From Echinicola jeungdonensis (lineage in GTDB: Bacteria; Bacteroidota; Bacteroidia; Cytophagales; Cyclobacteriaceae), in NCBI RefSeq assembly GCF_030409905.1, contig NZ_JAUFQT010000001.1:1262001-1326000 (forward strand): a stretch of DNA of 64,000 bases. Reading direction: 5' to 3'. The position numbers and the translations under genes are program-made. Below the pieces are notes generated by a model, which saw only the letters and a list, made by a program, of their open reading frames with translations, was not told where the DNA came from and ran no database searches. Of the stretch, positions 16,106-26,172 are shown piece by piece. Within the stretch, counting starts at the first letter, position 1, and each line of letters begins with the position of its first letter.

Positions 16106-18889
16106 ATGGACAAATTTTCATACATTTCCAATGCCCATGTAGCTTATATTGATGAGCTATATGAAGATTACAAAAAAGACCCAGAATCGATTGACCCCAG
16201 TTGGAAAACATTTTTTGATGGCTTTGATTTTGCCATCTCCAAATATGGGGATGATGAAGTACCCAGTAAAACTGACTCCCAGGCCCCCAATGGAAGCCTG
16301 GCCACCCGTGGCACCATTATGGACATGGAGCAGTTGCCAAAGGAAATAAAAGTCAGGGCATTGATCCATGCCCACCGTTCCAGAGCTCACCTTCGCTCTA
16401 AAACTAACCCTGTAAGACCAAGAAGGGACAGAAAAGCCCTGATTGACCTAGAAGATTTCGGGTTAGAGGAAGCTGACCTAAACACTGAATTCCAGGCTGG
16501 GAATGAAATTGGTATTGGAAATGCCAAGCTAAGCAAAATCTTAGAATCCCTGAAAACCATCTATGAAGGTTCTATGGGATTTGAATATTTATCTATCCGG
16601 GATCCGGAAATGTTGGATTGGTTGAAGCAGAAAATTGAAAAAGAAGCTTTGACCTTCAATCCTCCAACAGAAGAAAAAAAGAGAATTCTGTCCAAGCTTA
16701 ATGAGGCTGTGGTTTTTGAAAACTTCCTTCACACCAAATACCTTGGTCAAAAGAGATTTTCCCTGGAAGGTGGGGAAAGCACCATTCCATTTTTGGATGC
16801 TTTGATCAACAAAGGTGCTGAATTGGGTGCCGAGGAAGTGATGATTGGGATGGCCCACCGTGGAAGACTCAATGTATTGGCCAATATCATGGGCAAAACC
16901 TATGAGCAGATTTTCTCGGAATTTGAAGGGACTGCCAAGCCTGACCTAACCATGGGAGATGGAGATGTGAAATACCATATGGGATTTTCCAGTGAAATCA
17001 CCACTAGCTCCAATAAAACGGTTAATTTGAAACTGGCTCCAAACCCTTCCCACCTGGAAGCTGTAAACCCAGTAGTGGAAGGATTTGTAAGAGCTAAAAT
17101 CGACCATCAATATAAAAGTGACAAAAGTAAAGTCATTCCTATCCTGATCCATGGGGATGCTGCAGTTGCCGGACAAGGCATTGTATATGAGGTTACTCAA
17201 ATGGCCCACCTTAAAGGTTATAATACCGGTGGCACTATCCATTTTGTCATCAATAACCAGGTTGGTTTTACCACAGATTTTGATGATGCCCGGAGTTCCA
17301 TCTACTGTACGGATGTAGCCAAAATCATTGATGCTCCAGTGATACACGTAAATGGGGATGATCCTGAAGCAGTGGTTTTTGCTGCAAAGTTGGCTGCAGA
17401 ATTCAGACAAAAATTCAAAAAAGATATTTTTGTGGACATGGTCTGCTACAGAAGACATGGTCACAATGAATCTGACGAACCTAAATTCACACAACCTGAG
17501 CTGTACAACCTTATTTCCAAACATCCTAACCCAAGGGAGATCTACAATAAAGAGCTTTTGGATAGAGGGGATGTGGATGCCAAACTGGCCAAACAGATGG
17601 ATAAGGAATTCCGCAAATTGCTTCAGGACAGACTCAATATGGTGAAGGAAAAACCACTTCCCTATACCTTTTCTCCATTTGAGCAAGCCTGGAAGGAGCT
17701 CAGAAAATCCAAACCAGAGGATTTCGAACAATCCCCGGATACCAGCATTTCCGAAGAAGCTATCGAAAAAGTAGCCGAAGCGCTGACCACTGTTCCAAAA
17801 GGCTTCAAACCACTCAAGCAGATTGAAGCACAGATGAAGCAAAGGAAGGAAATGTTCTATAACAGCAAAACCCTTAACTGGGCTGCTGGTGAATTATTGG
17901 CTTATGGATCCCTATTGTTGGAAGGGAAAATTGTCAGATTGACGGGGCAGGATTGTCAAAGGGGAACTTTCTCTCACCGACATGCAGTCCTTCATGATGC
18001 CAACACCAACAAACCTTACAATTCCCTACAGGAATTGAAAGACAGTACTGGACATTTCCAGATTTATAATTCCCTTTTGTCTGAATATGCCGTATTGGGT
18101 TTTGAATATGGCTATGCCATGGCCAATCCAAATGCCCTGACCATTTGGGAAGCTCAGTTTGGAGATTTTGCCAATGGTGCCCAGACCATGATTGACCAGT
18201 TTATCAGCTCTGGTGAATCCAAATGGCAAAAGATGAATGGCATTGTAATGTTATTACCCCATGGCTATGAAGGACAAGGGCCTGAGCACTCCAATGCTAG
18301 ACCTGAAAGATTCCTTCAGCTTTCTGCAGAATACAACATGATAGTGGCCAATATCACCGAACCATCCAACTTCTTCCATATGCTAAGAAGACAGTTGACC
18401 TGGGAATTCCGGAAGCCATGTGTGGTCATGTCACCAAAGTCCCTTTTGAGGCATCCTAAGGTAACCTCCCCTATGGAAGAATTTACCAAAGGTCGTTTCA
18501 GAGAGGTTATTCAGGACAGTAGGGCCAATAAAAAGGATGTAAAAAGAGTGGTTCTTTGTTCTGGAAAAATCTATTATGAGCTGGATGAAATCCGTGAGAA
18601 AGAAAAAGTAAAAGACGTTGCCATCGTCCGTGTAGAACAGCTGCACCCACTTCCAAAAAATCAGATTTTGGAAGCTGTAAAATCATTCTCCAATCATTCC
18701 GAAGTAGTTTGGGTTCAAGAGGAACCTGAAAACATGGGTTACTGGACATACATGATGAGGGCATTGTTCAGGGATTTTCCTATGGATGTGATCGCCCGGA
18801 AATCCAGTGCCTCTCCAGCCACCGGATACCATAAAGTACATGTGGAAGAGCAACAGAGCATAATCAATAAAGCACTTAAACTTTCATAA
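16106..18889 (+). CDS. sucA: 2-oxoglutarate dehydrogenase E1 component
   Basis: SucA is the thiamin-diphosphate enzyme that decarboxylates 2-oxoglutarate in the TCA cycle and passes the succinyl group to the lipoyl arm of SucB. At 927 residues it has full E1o length. The N-terminal helical segment that binds E2 (DPESIDPSWKTFF) is at the start. GMAHRGRLNVLAN, the ThDP/Mg region beginning at HGDAAVAGQG (about 349-358), VCYRRHGHNE and the C-terminal GYEGQGPEHSNARPER and VEQLHPLP motifs are all visible. sucB follows after 121 bp without a terminator, so the two form an operon. Confidence 0.97.
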   Translation: MDKFSYISNAHVAYIDELYEDYKKDPESIDPSWKTFFDGFDFAISKYGDDEVPSKTDSQAPNGSLATRGTIMDMEQLPKEIKVRALIHAHRSRAHLRSKTNPVRPRRDRKALIDLEDFGLEEADLNTEFQAGNEIGIGNAKLSKILESLKTIYEGSMGFEYLSIRDPEMLDWLKQKIEKEALTFNPPTEEKKRILSKLNEAVVFENFLHTKYLGQKRFSLEGGESTIPFLDALINKGAELGAEEVMIGMAHRGRLNVLANIMGKTYEQIFSEFEGTAKPDLTMGDGDVKYHMGFSSEITTSSNKTVNLKLAPNPSHLEAVNPVVEGFVRAKIDHQYKSDKSKVIPILIHGDAAVAGQGIVYEVTQMAHLKGYNTGGTIHFVINNQVGFTTDFDDARSSIYCTDVAKIIDAPVIHVNGDDPEAVVFAAKLAAEFRQKFKKDIFVDMVCYRRHGHNESDEPKFTQPELYNLISKHPNPREIYNKELLDRGDVDAKLAKQMDKEFRKLLQDRLNMVKEKPLPYTFSPFEQAWKELRKSKPEDFEQSPDTSISEEAIEKVAEALTTVPKGFKPLKQIEAQMKQRKEMFYNSKTLNWAAGELLAYGSLLLEGKIVRLTGQDCQRGTFSHRHAVLHDANTNKPYNSLQELKDSTGHFQIYNSLLSEYAVLGFEYGYAMANPNALTIWEAQFGDFANGAQTMIDQFISSGESKWQKMNGIVMLLPHGYEGQGPEHSNARPERFLQLSAEYNMIVANITEPSNFFHMLRRQLTWEFRKPCVVMSPKSLLRHPKVTSPMEEFTKGRFREVIQDSRANKKDVKRVVLCSGKIYYELDEIREKEKVKDVAIVRVEQLHPLPKNQILEAVKSFSNHSEVVWVQEEPENMGYWTYMMRALFRDFPMDVIARKSSASPATGYHKVHVEEQQSIINKALKLS

Positions 18890-19010
18890 ATCCCCCAAAC
18901 TCCTTTCTGGCAGATCCGGAAAGAAGCTTTTTTGGGCTTAATTTTAATATTTAAATCGATAATTTGAAATTAACCTTAGACCAGAAGGTTTGGGGGTAAA
19001 AAAGACAGCC

Positions 19011-20579
19011 ATGAGTTTAGAAATCAAAGTCCCTGCAGTAGGGGAATCCATTAGTGAAGTTACAATCGGCCAATGGTTCAAAAATGACGGTGACTACGTT
19101 GAAATGGACGAGGTCATCTGTGAACTGGAATCTGATAAGGCCACTTTTGAATTGACTGCCGAAGCAGATGGTATTTTGACCACCAAAGCTAAATCAGGAG
19201 ATGTATTGGAAATTGATGAGGTGATTTGTGAAATTGATACCAATGCTTCCAAAGAGGATGCTACCTCAGGTTCCAAAACTGAGGAAAAAGAGAGTGAAGA
19301 CAACGGATCTGAAAGCAAACCATCCAGCTCCTCCAATGGTGGTAAAACCGGGGAAGTGAAAGAAATGGTCGTTCCCACTGTGGGCGAATCCATTACTGAA
19401 GTAAACCTGGCCTCTTGGCTGAAAGAAGATGGTGATTTTGTAGAGATGGACGAAATCATTGCTGAGGTGGATTCTGACAAAGCTACTTTTGAACTCCCTG
19501 CAGAAGCCCAAGGTATTTTGAGACATGTAGCCCAAGAAGGGGACACCCTTGAAATCGGTGGCTTGATATGTAAAATTGAGGTGGTTGAAGGCGAAGCTCC
19601 ATCAGAAGAAGAAAAAGAAGAAGCTTCATCCTCTGCTTCCGCTACTGCACCAAGTTCCGACAAAGATACATATGCCACAGGCCATGCTTCCCCTGCAGCT
19701 GCTAAGATTTTAGCAGAAAAAGGCATCGATGCCAAAGATGTAAAAGGCACAGGGAAAGATGGAAGAATTACTAAAGAGGACGCCGAAAAAGCTGAAAAAC
19801 CAGCACCAAAACCTGCTGCCAAAGAGGAGAAGAAAGAAAGCAAAGAAACTGCTCCAGAAGCTCCAAAAGTAAGTGGAGAAAGAGAAAGCAGAAGGGAGAA
19901 AATGACTTCCCTGAGAAGGACTATCTCCAAGCGTTTGGTTGCTGCCAAAAATGAAACAGCCATGCTCACCACCTTTAATGAGGTGAACATGAAACCTATC
20001 ATGGACCTTAGAAAGCAGTACAAGGAAATGTTTAAAGAAAAGCATAATGTCAACCTGGGCTTTATGTCTTTCTTCACCAAAGCAGCCTGTGTAGCTCTTC
20101 AAGAATGGCCAGCGGTCAATGCCCAAATCGATGGCAATGATATTATTTATCATGATTTCTGCGATGTTTCCATTGCAGTATCTGCGCCAAAAGGCCTGGT
20201 AGTTCCAGTAATCCGAAATGCCGAATCTTTATCTTTTGACCAAATTGAAAAAGAGGTGGTTCGACTTGCTGTTAAAGCCAGGGATGGGAAACTGACTATT
20301 GATGAAATGACAGGAGGAACCTTTACCATCACTAATGGTGGTATTTTCGGATCCATGATGTCTACGCCGATCATCAACCAGCCGCAATCCGCCATCTTGG
20401 GTATGCACAATATCGTAGAAAGGCCCATGGCAGTCAATGGAGAAGTGAAAATTCTTCCCATGATGTACCTGGCCCTTTCTTACGATCACCGCATCATCGA
20501 CGGCCGTGAATCTGTAAGCTTCCTGGTAAGAATGAAACAATTACTGGAAGACCCAGCCAGGCTTTTATTGGGTGTTTAA
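19011..20579 (+). CDS. sucB: 2-oxoglutarate dehydrogenase E2, dihydrolipoyl succinyltransferase with two lipoyl domains
   Basis: SucB is the core of the complex and moves the succinyl group to CoA. Two lipoyl domains are present, each with the modified lysine in a DKATFEL motif (Lys43 and Lys157). An Ala/Pro/Glu-rich linker, the E1/E3-binding domain (about 220-255) and the catalytic domain follow. The catalytic HxxxDG is His493-Asp497 in DHRIIDG. Most proteobacterial SucB proteins have one lipoyl domain. The frame opens with a TTG seven codons upstream (18990), but [13 protein letters not shown] is the family start. It is operonic with sucA; lpd follows after a 466 bp interval. Confidence 0.96.
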   Translation: MSLEIKVPAVGESISEVTIGQWFKNDGDYVEMDEVICELESDKATFELTAEADGILTTKAKSGDVLEIDEVICEIDTNASKEDATSGSKTEEKESEDNGSESKPSSSSNGGKTGEVKEMVVPTVGESITEVNLASWLKEDGDFVEMDEIIAEVDSDKATFELPAEAQGILRHVAQEGDTLEIGGLICKIEVVEGEAPSEEEKEEASSSASATAPSSDKDTYATGHASPAAAKILAEKGIDAKDVKGTGKDGRITKEDAEKAEKPAPKPAAKEEKKESKETAPEAPKVSGERESRREKMTSLRRTISKRLVAAKNETAMLTTFNEVNMKPIMDLRKQYKEMFKEKHNVNLGFMSFFTKAACVALQEWPAVNAQIDGNDIIYHDFCDVSIAVSAPKGLVVPVIRNAESLSFDQIEKEVVRLAVKARDGKLTIDEMTGGTFTITNGGIFGSMMSTPIINQPQSAILGMHNIVERPMAVNGEVKILPMMYLALSYDHRIIDGRESVSFLVRMKQLLEDPARLLLGV

Positions 20580-20593
20580 GAAGAGGCAGTACA

Positions 20594-20640
20594 AAGTACC
20601 AGGTATTAGAAACATTAATCCTGGTACTTTCTTTTCTTGT
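20594..20640 (+). terminator. Probable terminator after sucAB
   Basis: A 10-bp perfect stem (AAGTACCAGG / CCTGGTACTT) with a 16-nt loop is followed by a pyrimidine-rich tail (TCTTTTCTTG). Part of the left arm belongs to the GTACAAAGT repeat that flanks the S23-like remnant. Confidence 0.5.
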
Positions 20641-20728
20641 TTCAATAAAGATAAAATTTTGTTTGATTCAATTAATTGAGCTTCATTATCAGCTTCAAAT
20701 TAATTCTTTAACCATAGCAATTTTTATC

Positions 20729-20970
20729 ATGCACAGATACAAGAAACTTTAAGCAGGGCAAATCGCCATTGGTTTAGCCGTTGACATTTTCAAAATTACC
20801 GAACCCCTTCCCCAGGAAGAAATCCTAATCGGTAATTCGATCAACTTTTAGGCTATTCTATAGACTCAGCCTTTGAATTAGATACTCAACTGAATATTTC
20901 CAATAAGCTGGATTAAATTGACGGCAATTCCTTTGCAAAGGCAATTCATGAATTGGAAATCATTCAAACT
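20729..20970 (+). pseudogene. Remnant of a four-helix-bundle (S23 ribosomal / intervening-sequence-like) protein gene
   Basis: From the ATG the frame reads MHRYKKL, a stop, then AGQIAIGLAVDIFKITEPLPQEE, which follows the start of four-helix-bundle S23-like proteins. Further on DSAFELDTQLNISNKL and AKAIHELEIIQ match later helices of the same family, with stops and lost segments between. The middle, including the usual Gly-Ala-rich turn, is missing. The remnant lies between sucB and lpd, flanked by an inverted 9-mer (GTACAAAGT at 20589-20597, ACTTTGTAC at 21017-21025). The family is often carried as a small cassette between or inside other genes; that it moved here as a unit is my inference. 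Confidence 0.65.
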
Positions 20971-21045
20971 CCGCGAAGTTTAAATCTAAAAAATAATTAA
21001 CCAGGGGTACCTTAAAACTTTGTACCTCGTACAAATAAAACAACC

Positions 21046-22443
21046 ATGAAATACGACCTTATCGTTATTGGATCCGGACCAGGAGGTTATGTGGCCGCTA
21101 TTAGAGGGGCACAGCTCGGTTTAAAAACTGCCATTGTTGAAAAATATCCCACTCTGGGAGGAACCTGCTTGAATGTAGGCTGTATTCCTTCCAAAGCATT
21201 GTTGGACTCTTCTGAACATTATCACAATGCTGCGCATACTTTTAAAACCCATGGCATTGACCTAAAGGATTTAAAAGTTAACATCAAACAAATGATTGAC
21301 CGTAAAAATGATGTGGTCAAGCAAAATGTGGAGGGGATTCAGTATTTGATGAAGAAAAACAAAATCGATGTTCATCAAGGCGTAGGTTCTTTTGTGGATA
21401 AAAACACCATCAAGGTTACCAACAGTAATAAATCCGAAGAAATCACCGGAAAGAATATTATCATTGCCACAGGTTCCAAGCCTTCTTCCCTTCCCTTTAT
21501 AGAAATTGATAAAAAGAGAATCATTACTTCCACCGAAGCATTGAACCTGAAAGAGGTGCCCAAGAAAATGATTGTAATTGGCGGAGGTGTAATTGGCCTG
21601 GAATTAGGTTCTGTATTTGGTCGAATGGGCACCAAAGTTTCTGTGGTGGAATACATGGATTCCCTGATCCCCACAATGGACAAAACCATGGGCAAAGAGC
21701 TTCAAAAATCCCTTAAGAAAATGGATTTTGAATTTTTCTTGAAGCACAAGGTTACATCTGTTGAGAACAAGGGAAAAGAAGTCATTGTAAAAGCTGAAAA
21801 CAGTAAAGGCGAAACCGAGGAATTAAAGGCAGATTATGTTTTGGTTTCCATTGGTAGAAGACCTTATACCGACGGACTAAATGCTGAAGCAGCTGGTGTG
21901 AAGATTAATGATCGCGGACAGGTGGAAGTGGATGAACACCTAAAAACCAACGTGGACAATATCTATGCTATTGGTGATGTGGTTAAAGGAGCCATGCTGG
22001 CCCATAAGGCAGAAGAAGAAGGCGTTTTGGTTGTGGAACAATTAGTTGGTCAAAAGCCGCATATCAATTACAACCTTATCCCGGGTGTGGTTTACACTTG
22101 GCCTGAAGTTGCTTCTGTAGGTTACACTGAAGAGCAGCTTAAAGAAAAAGGCATCAAGTATAAAACTGGAAAATTCCCCTTTATGGCCTCAGGACGGGCC
22201 AGGGCATCCATGGATATAGATGGACTGGTAAAAGTTTTAGCCGATAAAGAAACTGATGAGATTCTAGGAGTCCACATGATCGGCCCAAGAACCGCCGATA
22301 TGATTGCTGAAGCAGTCGTTGCCATGGAATACAGGGCATCAGCAGAAGACATCGCCCGAATGTCCCATGCCCACCCAACTTATACGGAAGCATTCAAAGA
22401 AGCCTGTCTTGCTGCTACGGAAAACAGAGCTTTACATATATAA
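21046..22443 (+). CDS. lpd: Dihydrolipoyl dehydrogenase (E3)
   Basis: This flavoenzyme re-oxidises the dihydrolipoyl groups of 2-oxo acid dehydrogenase complexes and passes electrons to NAD+. The FAD-binding GSGPGGYVAA, the redox-active pair Cys41/Cys46 in GGTCLNVGCIPSK, the NAD-binding GGGVIGLELG and the C-terminal HAHPTYTE (His443, Glu448) are all present. It is 465 residues long, as expected. Its place after sucAB suggests it serves the 2-oxoglutarate complex, perhaps also pyruvate dehydrogenase and the glycine cleavage system. The degraded S23-like insert separates it from sucB, so it probably has its own promoter, but I see no clear consensus element. Confidence 0.96.
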   Translation: MKYDLIVIGSGPGGYVAAIRGAQLGLKTAIVEKYPTLGGTCLNVGCIPSKALLDSSEHYHNAAHTFKTHGIDLKDLKVNIKQMIDRKNDVVKQNVEGIQYLMKKNKIDVHQGVGSFVDKNTIKVTNSNKSEEITGKNIIIATGSKPSSLPFIEIDKKRIITSTEALNLKEVPKKMIVIGGGVIGLELGSVFGRMGTKVSVVEYMDSLIPTMDKTMGKELQKSLKKMDFEFFLKHKVTSVENKGKEVIVKAENSKGETEELKADYVLVSIGRRPYTDGLNAEAAGVKINDRGQVEVDEHLKTNVDNIYAIGDVVKGAMLAHKAEEEGVLVVEQLVGQKPHINYNLIPGVVYTWPEVASVGYTEEQLKEKGIKYKTGKFPFMASGRARASMDIDGLVKVLADKETDEILGVHMIGPRTADMIAEAVVAMEYRASAEDIARMSHAHPTYTEAFKEACLAATENRALHI

Positions 22444-22469
22444 ATTTTATTTTTACTTTAACCAATAAT

Positions 22470-22503
22470 AAAGGCCAGGGCTATTTCAGCCTTGGCTTTT
22501 TTA
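22470..22503 (+). terminator. Rho-independent terminator after lpd
   Basis: The stem AAGGCCAGGGCT / AGCCTTGGCTTT (with G-U pairs) and short loop ATTTC are followed by a T-run. Confidence 0.8.
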
Positions 22504-22634
22504 TTTCCCTTTCTTTTTAATAAAATTTCCATTAAAAAAATGGCCATAAAGTCTTTGGCAGCCCCTCTCACAAATATCTTTTTATTTCATCGTGATAAAT
22601 CCAATTCTTGGGATGTTAGTTTCAATATTTTCCT

Positions 22635-22642
22635 TAATTTTG
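22635..22642 (+). promoter_or_regulatory. -7 element for carB
   Basis: TAATTTTG matches TAnnTTTG. It lies 48 bp before the carB ATG. A TTG at 22608-22610 is a little far (24 nt) to be the -33 partner. Confidence 0.4.
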
Positions 22643-22690
22643 CACCAATTTAGCCATAAGTAAAAATCTTATACAAAACCTCTCTTAAGC

Positions 22691-25510
22691 ATGCCTAAAG
22701 ACAAAAGCATCAAACATGTACTGATTATCGGAAGTGGTCCAATTGTAATCGGCCAAGCCTGTGAATTTGATTATGCAGGTTCCCAAGCATCCAGGTCACT
22801 CCGGGAAGAGGGTATCACGGTGACCCTGATCAACTCTAACCCGGCCACAATTATGACCGATCCGGTTACAGCAGACAATGTTTACCTGCTTCCCTTAGAG
22901 AAAAAATCAATCATAAAAATTCTCACTGAGCACCCGGATATTGATTGTGTGCTTCCCACGATGGGTGGACAAACTGCCCTGAACCTTGCTATTGAAGCCG
23001 ATAAGGCAGGCATTTGGGACAAATACAATGTTAAAATGATCGGGGTGGATATTGATGCCATTGAGACTGCCGAAAACAGGGAAAAATTCAAAGCCCTGAT
23101 GGAGAAATTGAACGTTGGGGTTTGTATAGGTAGAACGGCAACTTCTTTCCTACAGGGAAAAGAAATTGCCCAGGAAATCGGATTCCCTTTGGTCATCAGA
23201 CCATCTTATACCCTAGGAGGAACCGGTGGAGGTTTTGTTGAAAAAGAAGAAGAATTTGAAACAGCCCTGATGAGCGGGCTTAAGGCATCTCCTACTCACG
23301 AGGTCCTGGTTGAGCAAAGTATTCTGGGATGGAAAGAATATGAGTTGGAGGTGCTTAGGGACAACAAAGGAAATATGATCGTGATTTGTTCGATCGAAAA
23401 CTTTGACCCTATGGGAGTCCATACTGGAGATTCCATCACCGTGGCCCCTGCCATGACCCTTCCTGACACTGTTTATCAGGAGATGAGAAACCAGGCCATC
23501 AAGATGATGAACGGTATCGGTAATTTTGCCGGGGGATGTAACGTTCAGTTCTCTGTTAGCCCAGACAACTCGCAAATCATCGGTATTGAAATCAACCCAA
23601 GGGTATCTAGATCTTCTGCATTGGCCTCCAAAGCTACAGGTTATCCTATCGCCAAAGTAGCAGCAAAACTGGCCATTGGATATAACCTGGATGAATTGAA
23701 AAACTCCATTACAGGGACCACCTCTGCCTACTTCGAACCTGCTATCGATTATGTAATTGTAAAAATCCCTCGTTGGAACTTCGATAAGTTTAAAGGATCG
23801 GACAGAAAATTAGGCCTTTCCATGAAAGCCGTTGGAGAAGTGATGGGGATTGGCAGAAATTTCCAGGAAGCTTTGCAGAAAGCCTGTCAATCACTTGAAA
23901 TCAAAAGAAATGGGCTGGGCGCAGATGGAAAAGAGCTTACCAAGCAAGATGAAATTTTGTATAGCTTGGAACACCCCAGCTGGAATAGGTTATTCCATAT
24001 TTATGATGCCTTCAAATTAGGCATTTCCTTTAGGACCATTCAGGATCTTACCAAGATTGACAAATGGTTCCTTAAACAAATTGAAGAACTCGTTCACCTG
24101 GACATTACCTTGGCCAAATATACCTTGGAATCCATTCCTAAGGATTTGATGATGATCGCCAAGCAAAAAGGTTATGCCGACAGACAAATTGCCCACTTGT
24201 TAGGATGCCTTGAAAGTGAAGTGTTTAAGAAAAGAAGAGAGGAAATGGGCATTAAGCGGATCTACAAATTGGTGGATACCTGCGCAGCGGAGTTTGAGGC
24301 CCAAACCCCATATTACTATTCCTCCTTCGGAGATGAAAATGAGTCTGTTCCTTCCAATAATAAAAAAGTCATCGTATTGGGATCCGGACCTAACCGGGTG
24401 GGTCAAGGAATTGAATTTGATTATTCCTGTGTACATGGTGTCCTTGCAGCCAAGGAATGTGGTTATGAGACCATCATGATCAATTGCAATCCTGAAACGG
24501 TTTCTACGGACTTTGATGTGGCGGACAAACTTTATTTTGAACCGGTATTCTGGGAACATATCTACGAAATCATACTACAAGAAAAACCTGAAGGGGTGAT
24601 TGTTCAGTTAGGTGGGCAAACTGCCCTTAAGCTTGCAGAAAAGCTGGAAAAATATGGCATCAAGATTTTAGGTACCAGCTACGATGCACTTGACCTTGCC
24701 GAGGACAGGGGAGAATTTTCCAGCCTTTTGAAGGAAAATGATGTTCCTTATCCACAATTTGGCACTATTCACAATACTGATGAAGCATTAGAATTGTGCA
24801 AGGAAATTGGATTCCCACTTTTGGTAAGGCCCTCCTATGTATTGGGCGGTCAAGGGATGAAAATTGTAATCAACGAAAAGGAACTTGAACAACATGTAGT
24901 AGAGGTTTTAAAAGACATCCCTGATAATGAAATCCTCCTTGACCACTTCCTAGAAGGTGCAATTGAGGCTGAAGCGGATGCAATTTGTGATGGAGAAAAT
25001 GTGTACATCATAGGCATCATGCAGCATATCGAACCAGCGGGAATCCACTCGGGGGATTCTTATGCGGTATTGCCTCCATACAATTTGGGCGATTTGGTGG
25101 TAAGACAAATCGAAACCTATACGGAAAAAATTGCTCTCGCCTTGAAAACAAAAGGGCTGATAAATATTCAGTTTGCCATCAAGGATGATCAGGTATATGT
25201 AATTGAGGCTAACCCAAGAGCTTCCAGAACCGTACCTTTTATCTGTAAAGCTTACAGGGAACCTTATGTGAATTATGCCGTCAAGGTAATGCTGGGCGAA
25301 AATAAAGTAACCGACTTTGAATTTAAACCATACAAAAATGGTTATGCCATCAAAGAGCCGGTTTTCTCATTCCATAAATTCCCTAATGTTAATAAGGAAC
25401 TTGGACCTGAAATGAAATCAACCGGAGAAGCCATCTACTTCATTGATGATTTGATGGATGATTATTTCCTAAGGATTTATTCTGAAAGGAACCTGTATTT
25501 AAGTAGATAA
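22691..25510 (+). CDS. carB: Carbamoyl-phosphate synthase large subunit, without the allosteric domain
   Basis: CarB makes carbamoyl phosphate from bicarbonate, ATP and ammonia delivered by CarA, for pyrimidine and arginine synthesis. Both synthetase halves are present. Each starts with a glycine-rich motif (IGSGPIVIGQACEFDYAG and LGSGPNRVGQGIEFDYS) and carries an ATP-grasp domain (PSYTLGGTGGG and PSYVLGGQGM). The protein is 939 residues, while E. coli CarB has 1073. It stops shortly after the second ATP-grasp half, so the C-terminal MGS-like domain that binds UMP and ornithine in E. coli is absent. Short CarB proteins seem to be usual in this phylum. carA is not in the window. Confidence 0.96.
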   Translation: MPKDKSIKHVLIIGSGPIVIGQACEFDYAGSQASRSLREEGITVTLINSNPATIMTDPVTADNVYLLPLEKKSIIKILTEHPDIDCVLPTMGGQTALNLAIEADKAGIWDKYNVKMIGVDIDAIETAENREKFKALMEKLNVGVCIGRTATSFLQGKEIAQEIGFPLVIRPSYTLGGTGGGFVEKEEEFETALMSGLKASPTHEVLVEQSILGWKEYELEVLRDNKGNMIVICSIENFDPMGVHTGDSITVAPAMTLPDTVYQEMRNQAIKMMNGIGNFAGGCNVQFSVSPDNSQIIGIEINPRVSRSSALASKATGYPIAKVAAKLAIGYNLDELKNSITGTTSAYFEPAIDYVIVKIPRWNFDKFKGSDRKLGLSMKAVGEVMGIGRNFQEALQKACQSLEIKRNGLGADGKELTKQDEILYSLEHPSWNRLFHIYDAFKLGISFRTIQDLTKIDKWFLKQIEELVHLDITLAKYTLESIPKDLMMIAKQKGYADRQIAHLLGCLESEVFKKRREEMGIKRIYKLVDTCAAEFEAQTPYYYSSFGDENESVPSNNKKVIVLGSGPNRVGQGIEFDYSCVHGVLAAKECGYETIMINCNPETVSTDFDVADKLYFEPVFWEHIYEIILQEKPEGVIVQLGGQTALKLAEKLEKYGIKILGTSYDALDLAEDRGEFSSLLKENDVPYPQFGTIHNTDEALELCKEIGFPLLVRPSYVLGGQGMKIVINEKELEQHVVEVLKDIPDNEILLDHFLEGAIEAEADAICDGENVYIIGIMQHIEPAGIHSGDSYAVLPPYNLGDLVVRQIETYTEKIALALKTKGLINIQFAIKDDQVYVIEANPRASRTVPFICKAYREPYVNYAVKVMLGENKVTDFEFKPYKNGYAIKEPVFSFHKFPNVNKELGPEMKSTGEAIYFIDDLMDDYFLRIYSERNLYLSR

Positions 25511-25519
25511 CAAAAAAAG

Positions 25520-25555
25520 CAGTTTACATGGCCTTTTATCTGGCCATGTAAACTG
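25520..25555. repeat. Perfect 14-bp inverted repeat after carB
   Basis: CAGTTTACATGGCC / GGCCATGTAAACTG with an 8-nt loop. The plus strand has no T-run after it, but an A-run (seven A) precedes it, so it looks like a terminator only for leftward transcription. No leftward gene ends here. It may protect the carB mRNA 3' end or be a bidirectional terminator that works without a good U-tract. Confidence 0.5.
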
Positions 25556-25576
25556 TCCTAAATAAACCAATAACAT

Positions 25577-25831
25577 ATGGGATTGATTCTCAAATTTATT
25601 TTAATTTCCATTGCCTTGTCTTGGATTTTCTCAAGCTTGTTGCGGTTTTTCCTGAAAAGTAAATTCAAAGTTTTTATAAATAAGGTGAATGAAGCCCAAC
25701 AGGAAGAAACCAGGAAGCAAAGAAAGGAAGGGGAAATCAAGGTAGATTATATCCCTAAAAACCAAAACCAAAAAACCTCCAATAATATCCAGGCAGGTGA
25801 ATATGTGGATTATGAGGAAGTGAAAGAGTAA
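25577..25831 (+). CDS. DUF4834 family small membrane protein
   Basis: The 84-residue protein starts with one membrane helix (about residues 3-26). A basic, Gln/Glu-rich middle follows, and the end is GEYVDYEEV, the signature ending of DUF4834 proteins in Bacteroidota. KVDYIP near residue 55 also fits the family. Its function is unknown. It lies 66 bp after carB on the same strand, separated by the inverted repeat, and could be co-transcribed if that hairpin does not terminate. Confidence 0.75.
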   Translation: MGLILKFILISIALSWIFSSLLRFFLKSKFKVFINKVNEAQQEETRKQRKEGEIKVDYIPKNQNQKTSNNIQAGEYVDYEEVKE

Positions 25832-26172
25832 ATTGGTAATCGATTTTTCATTTGTTTTTTCCAAGCATTAAATGCTTAGCTTTATTCTTTTTAAAAAGTA
25901 TCCAGTAATACATCGTACCAAACCCTAAGAATTAATTGAGGAGTTTGTGATATTTCCCCAACTTACCCTCTAATATTTTAAATATCATTTTTTTCGGAAA
26001 TGTTGAGACCCCAGATATCGAAAGGAAAATTTTGAACCAAAAAAATTATTTTATTTCACAGGTAAATAGCTTAAAAAAAAATTTCCAAATTCTAAAGCCT
26101 GGATATCAAAACGGTCAACTGTATTTAATAAGTAACCCCACTCATCTAAAATTTTAATTCTCACAGCAACCC
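25832..26172. other. Intergenic region, AT-rich, no gene seen
   Basis: This 341-bp stretch lies between two converging genes. All frames are broken by stops. I see A/T homopolymer runs but no strong terminator hairpin, tRNA or repeat. Confidence 0.6.
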
